Source of the DNA: CAYJDG01 sp964368875
GTDB taxonomy: Bacteria > Pseudomonadota > Alphaproteobacteria > Micavibrionales > Micavibrionaceae
Length of the DNA: 42,049 nt
Reading direction: 5' to 3'
Assembly (NCBI GenBank): GCA_964368875.1
Contig: CAYJDG010000017.1
Coordinates: 1 to 42,049, forward strand
Below are positions 40,416 through 42,049 of the stretch, one piece after another (position 1 is the stretch's first letter; every line of letters starts with the position of its first letter). Made by a program: the position numbers and the translations under genes. The notes under the pieces were generated by a model that was not told where the DNA came from, ran no database searches, and was given only the letters and a program-made list of their open reading frames with translations.

Positions 40416-41639
40416 CTAAGCGGCTTTCACGTCAGGGCAGAAGAGAATCCATTTCTTACCCTTGGCGACATAGTCGGTTTCTTTTTCAAAAATTTCCTGC
40501 GCGTGATTCCAGGCAAAGAGAACGGAATAATCCGGATACTCGCTACGGAACTCATCGAAGGCTTTGACAGGAATATGCATGCCGGGCGAATACTTGCCCT
40601 GCTTGATCGGCGTCGTGTCATAGATGCACTCGATAAGATCAGGACCGATGCCGCAGAAATTAAGGATCGTCGTGCTCTTCGAGGTCGCGGCATAACCAAC
40701 CACTTTTTTACCCTCTGCTTTGAGCTTACTCAGCATGGCAACGAGATCTTCTTTGTTCTTCTCGCAGTTTTGCGCAAATTTCGTATAGGTCGCGCTGTCA
40801 TTGAGACCGAGATCGTCTTCGAATTTCAGTTGTTGCGTCACGCTCGAGCGAATGGCGTGTTTGCCCTTGCGGCCCAGATAATAGCGCATCGATCCGCCAT
40901 GGGTGGTTTGCGGCTCGACATGGAAAACCTCAAGGCCGAACGGCGCAAACGCATTGGCGACGGATGTGACCGAGAAAATATAGACATGTTCGTCATAGAC
41001 CTGATCGTATGAGGTCTTGGCGATCATATCGCCAAGATACGGGTCTTCGAATTCAAAGACGCCCGATTCCTTCAACAGGATTTCAACGCCGCGTCCGACC
41101 GATTTGAGATCGGGGATATGGCACATGACGTTGGCTGCTGAAATAATGTCCGCCGGGCCGTATTGGTCTTTGACCTTCTGCGCGGTTTCCGCACCGAAGA
41201 ATTCAACGATCGAATTCACACCGTTCTCCATCGCCACTTTGGCGACATTGGCGGATGGCTCGATGCCAAGATGTTTGATTCCGGCTGCCGCAAAATTCTT
41301 CAGCATGATGCCGTCATTGCTGCCCAGCTCGACGACGAACGCGTTGGCCTTGTCGGGCAGGAAGTTGTCCATGTGGTTCTGGGCTTTGGCGGCAAAATGC
41401 TGCGCCATCTTTTTGGAGGTGCCGGAGAAGAACGCATATTCTTCGTGGAACATCAGCTCCGGGTCTGGCTGGTCGATCAGCTGGAACATCTTGCAGTTCG
41501 GGCAATGCGCGACGGCCAGTTCAAAGAAATATTCGCGGCCAAACTGGGCTGGTTCCAGAAAGGCGTTGGCGAGCGGCATCTTGCCATAGGAAATGACGGG
41601 TATGGTCGCGGTTCCACATACGCGGCAGGAATGAGACAT
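40416..41639 (-). CDS. NDP-hexose C-methyltransferase-like protein (TylC3 type)
   Basis: The 407-residue protein has the three-part layout of sugar C-methyltransferases: an N-terminal zinc finger (Cys5, Cys8, Cys46, Cys49), a central SAM domain with VVELGSNDGIML (102-113), and a C-terminal Rossmann-like domain with VVGYAATSKSTTILNF. TylC3-type enzymes add a methyl group to C3 of an NDP-4-keto-sugar; the family usually acts on 2,6-dideoxy sugars, and no 2,3-dehydratase gene is seen here. YDEHVYIFSVTSV holds the conserved active-site region. Its ATG shares one base with the ABC gene stop. Confidence 0.88.
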   Translation of the reverse strand: MSHSCRVCGTATIPVISYGKMPLANAFLEPAQFGREYFFELAVAHCPNCKMFQLIDQPDPELMFHEEYAFFSGTSKKMAQHFAAKAQNHMDNFLPDKANAFVVELGSNDGIMLKNFAAAGIKHLGIEPSANVAKVAMENGVNSIVEFFGAETAQKVKDQYGPADIISAANVMCHIPDLKSVGRGVEILLKESGVFEFEDPYLGDMIAKTSYDQVYDEHVYIFSVTSVANAFAPFGLEVFHVEPQTTHGGSMRYYLGRKGKHAIRSSVTQQLKFEDDLGLNDSATYTKFAQNCEKNKEDLVAMLSKLKAEGKKVVGYAATSKSTTILNFCGIGPDLIECIYDTTPIKQGKYSPGMHIPVKAFDEFRSEYPDYSVLFAWNHAQEIFEKETDYVAKGKKWILFCPDVKAA

Positions 41640-42049
41640 CAGCTTATAGTCCTCGTCTGGTGCTTAATTTTCGATCCACTCTCTTCCCTGATTATGCGTC
41701 CTTTGTCCATAACCAGAATGCGGTCGGCGGAGCGCAGGGTTTCAAGGCGGTGGGTTACGGCAATAATCGTTAAACCTTTGGCGCGCAGGGCGTCGATTGT
41801 ATCCATGATCGCGGCTTCCGTCTCGAGATCGAGGGCTGAGGTGGCCTCATCTAGCATCAGGACAGCCGGGTTGCGGTAAAGGGCCCGCGCCAGGGCGATC
41901 CGCTGGCGCTCCCCGCCGGAAATCAGCACGCCTTTTTCCCCAATCGGCGTGTCGAGACCCTGCGGCAGGCGCGCGATAAAACTGCTCAACCGGGCATCCT
42001 GAACGACCGCCGCGATTTGCGCTGCGTCGCGTTCCGACGCGGGCACGCC
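41639..42049 (-). CDS. ABC transporter ATP-binding domain, exporter type (partial, cut by window end)
   Basis: Only the C-terminal 136 or so residues are in the window; the gene continues past 42049. Visible are the D-rich lead LPQGLDTPIGEKG, the signature ISGGERQR, Walker B AVLMLDEATSALD and the H-loop AVTHRLETLRSADR. The LPxGLDTxIGExG run before the signature is typical of MsbA-like exporters with a fused membrane domain. As the first visible gene of the sugar operon it may export a glycolipid or glycan. The Walker A and membrane parts are not visible. Confidence 0.88.
   Translation of the reverse strand, partial: GVPASERDAAQIAAVVQDARLSSFIARLPQGLDTPIGEKGVLISGGERQRIALARALYRNPAVLMLDEATSALDLETEAAIMDTIDALRAKGLTIIAVTHRLETLRSADRILVMDKGRIIREESGSKIKHQTRTIS

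Noticed and set aside
1..42049. tRNA, rRNA, CRISPR, insertion sequence or prophage elements
   Set aside because: Reading through the intergenic regions showed no cloverleaf, no regular repeat-spacer pattern, no transposase or integrase, and no target-site duplication.

Overview
The window looks like a chromosomal segment of a free-living alphaproteobacterium with moderate GC content. The signs are the phosphatidylserine synthase/decarboxylase operon with a short RFGS-type decarboxylase, an NDUFA9-like dehydrogenase, an Rsm22-family methyltransferase, DUF1223, and the style of the promoters. I cannot name the genus. I see no IS element, prophage, CRISPR array, tRNA or rRNA, and no clear pseudogene. 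Genes are tightly packed and only one intergenic stretch approaches 300 bases.

The left third (1-16.3 kb) is mostly housekeeping. comM is followed by an unrecognised Ala/Gly-rich protein behind AT-rich inverted repeats. Next comes a reverse-strand phospholipid operon (psd, pssA and a second CDP-alcohol phosphatidyltransferase), then a LOG-family nucleotide hydrolase, a soluble diguanylate cyclase, two poorly known proteins (one membrane-anchored with RTX-like repeats) and uvrD. The last three steps of arginine synthesis follow: argF-argG as a pair and argH separately. Just upstream of argF, at 10426-10476, is a 16-codon reading frame that ends in four consecutive arginine codons and a stop. 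A hairpin with a T-run and then the argF ribosome site follow it. I consider this candidate arginine leader peptide/attenuator the most interesting item in the window.

The middle (16.3-30.6 kb) carries an NDUFA9-like gene, surA and rsmA in one run, rsuA, an rsmC-like methyltransferase, a large secreted RTX/DUF4114 protein, an RND efflux adaptor-pump pair, a MATE transporter and an Rsm22-family methyltransferase. Three of these genes concern 16S rRNA modification (rsmA, rsuA, rsmC-like) and one the small ribosomal subunit.

The right part (30.6 kb to the end) is one long reverse-strand cell-surface sugar cluster, with many genes overlapping by 1-11 bases. RfbA and RfbB make dTDP-4-keto-6-deoxyglucose. 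A FdtA/QdtA-type ketoisomerase, a FdtB/QdtB-type aminotransferase and a formyltransferase could turn this into a dTDP-3-formamido-3,6-dideoxyhexose. A second aminotransferase, an SDR epimerase, an unusual RmlC-like protein and three methyltransferase-type proteins suggest a further branched or methylated sugar. A glycosyltransferase, a membrane protein and an ABC exporter cut by the window edge complete it. No rfbD is visible.

At several genes a -10-like box ends only 6-8 bases before the ATG and no Shine-Dalgarno sequence is seen. This suggests that leaderless mRNAs are common in this organism.
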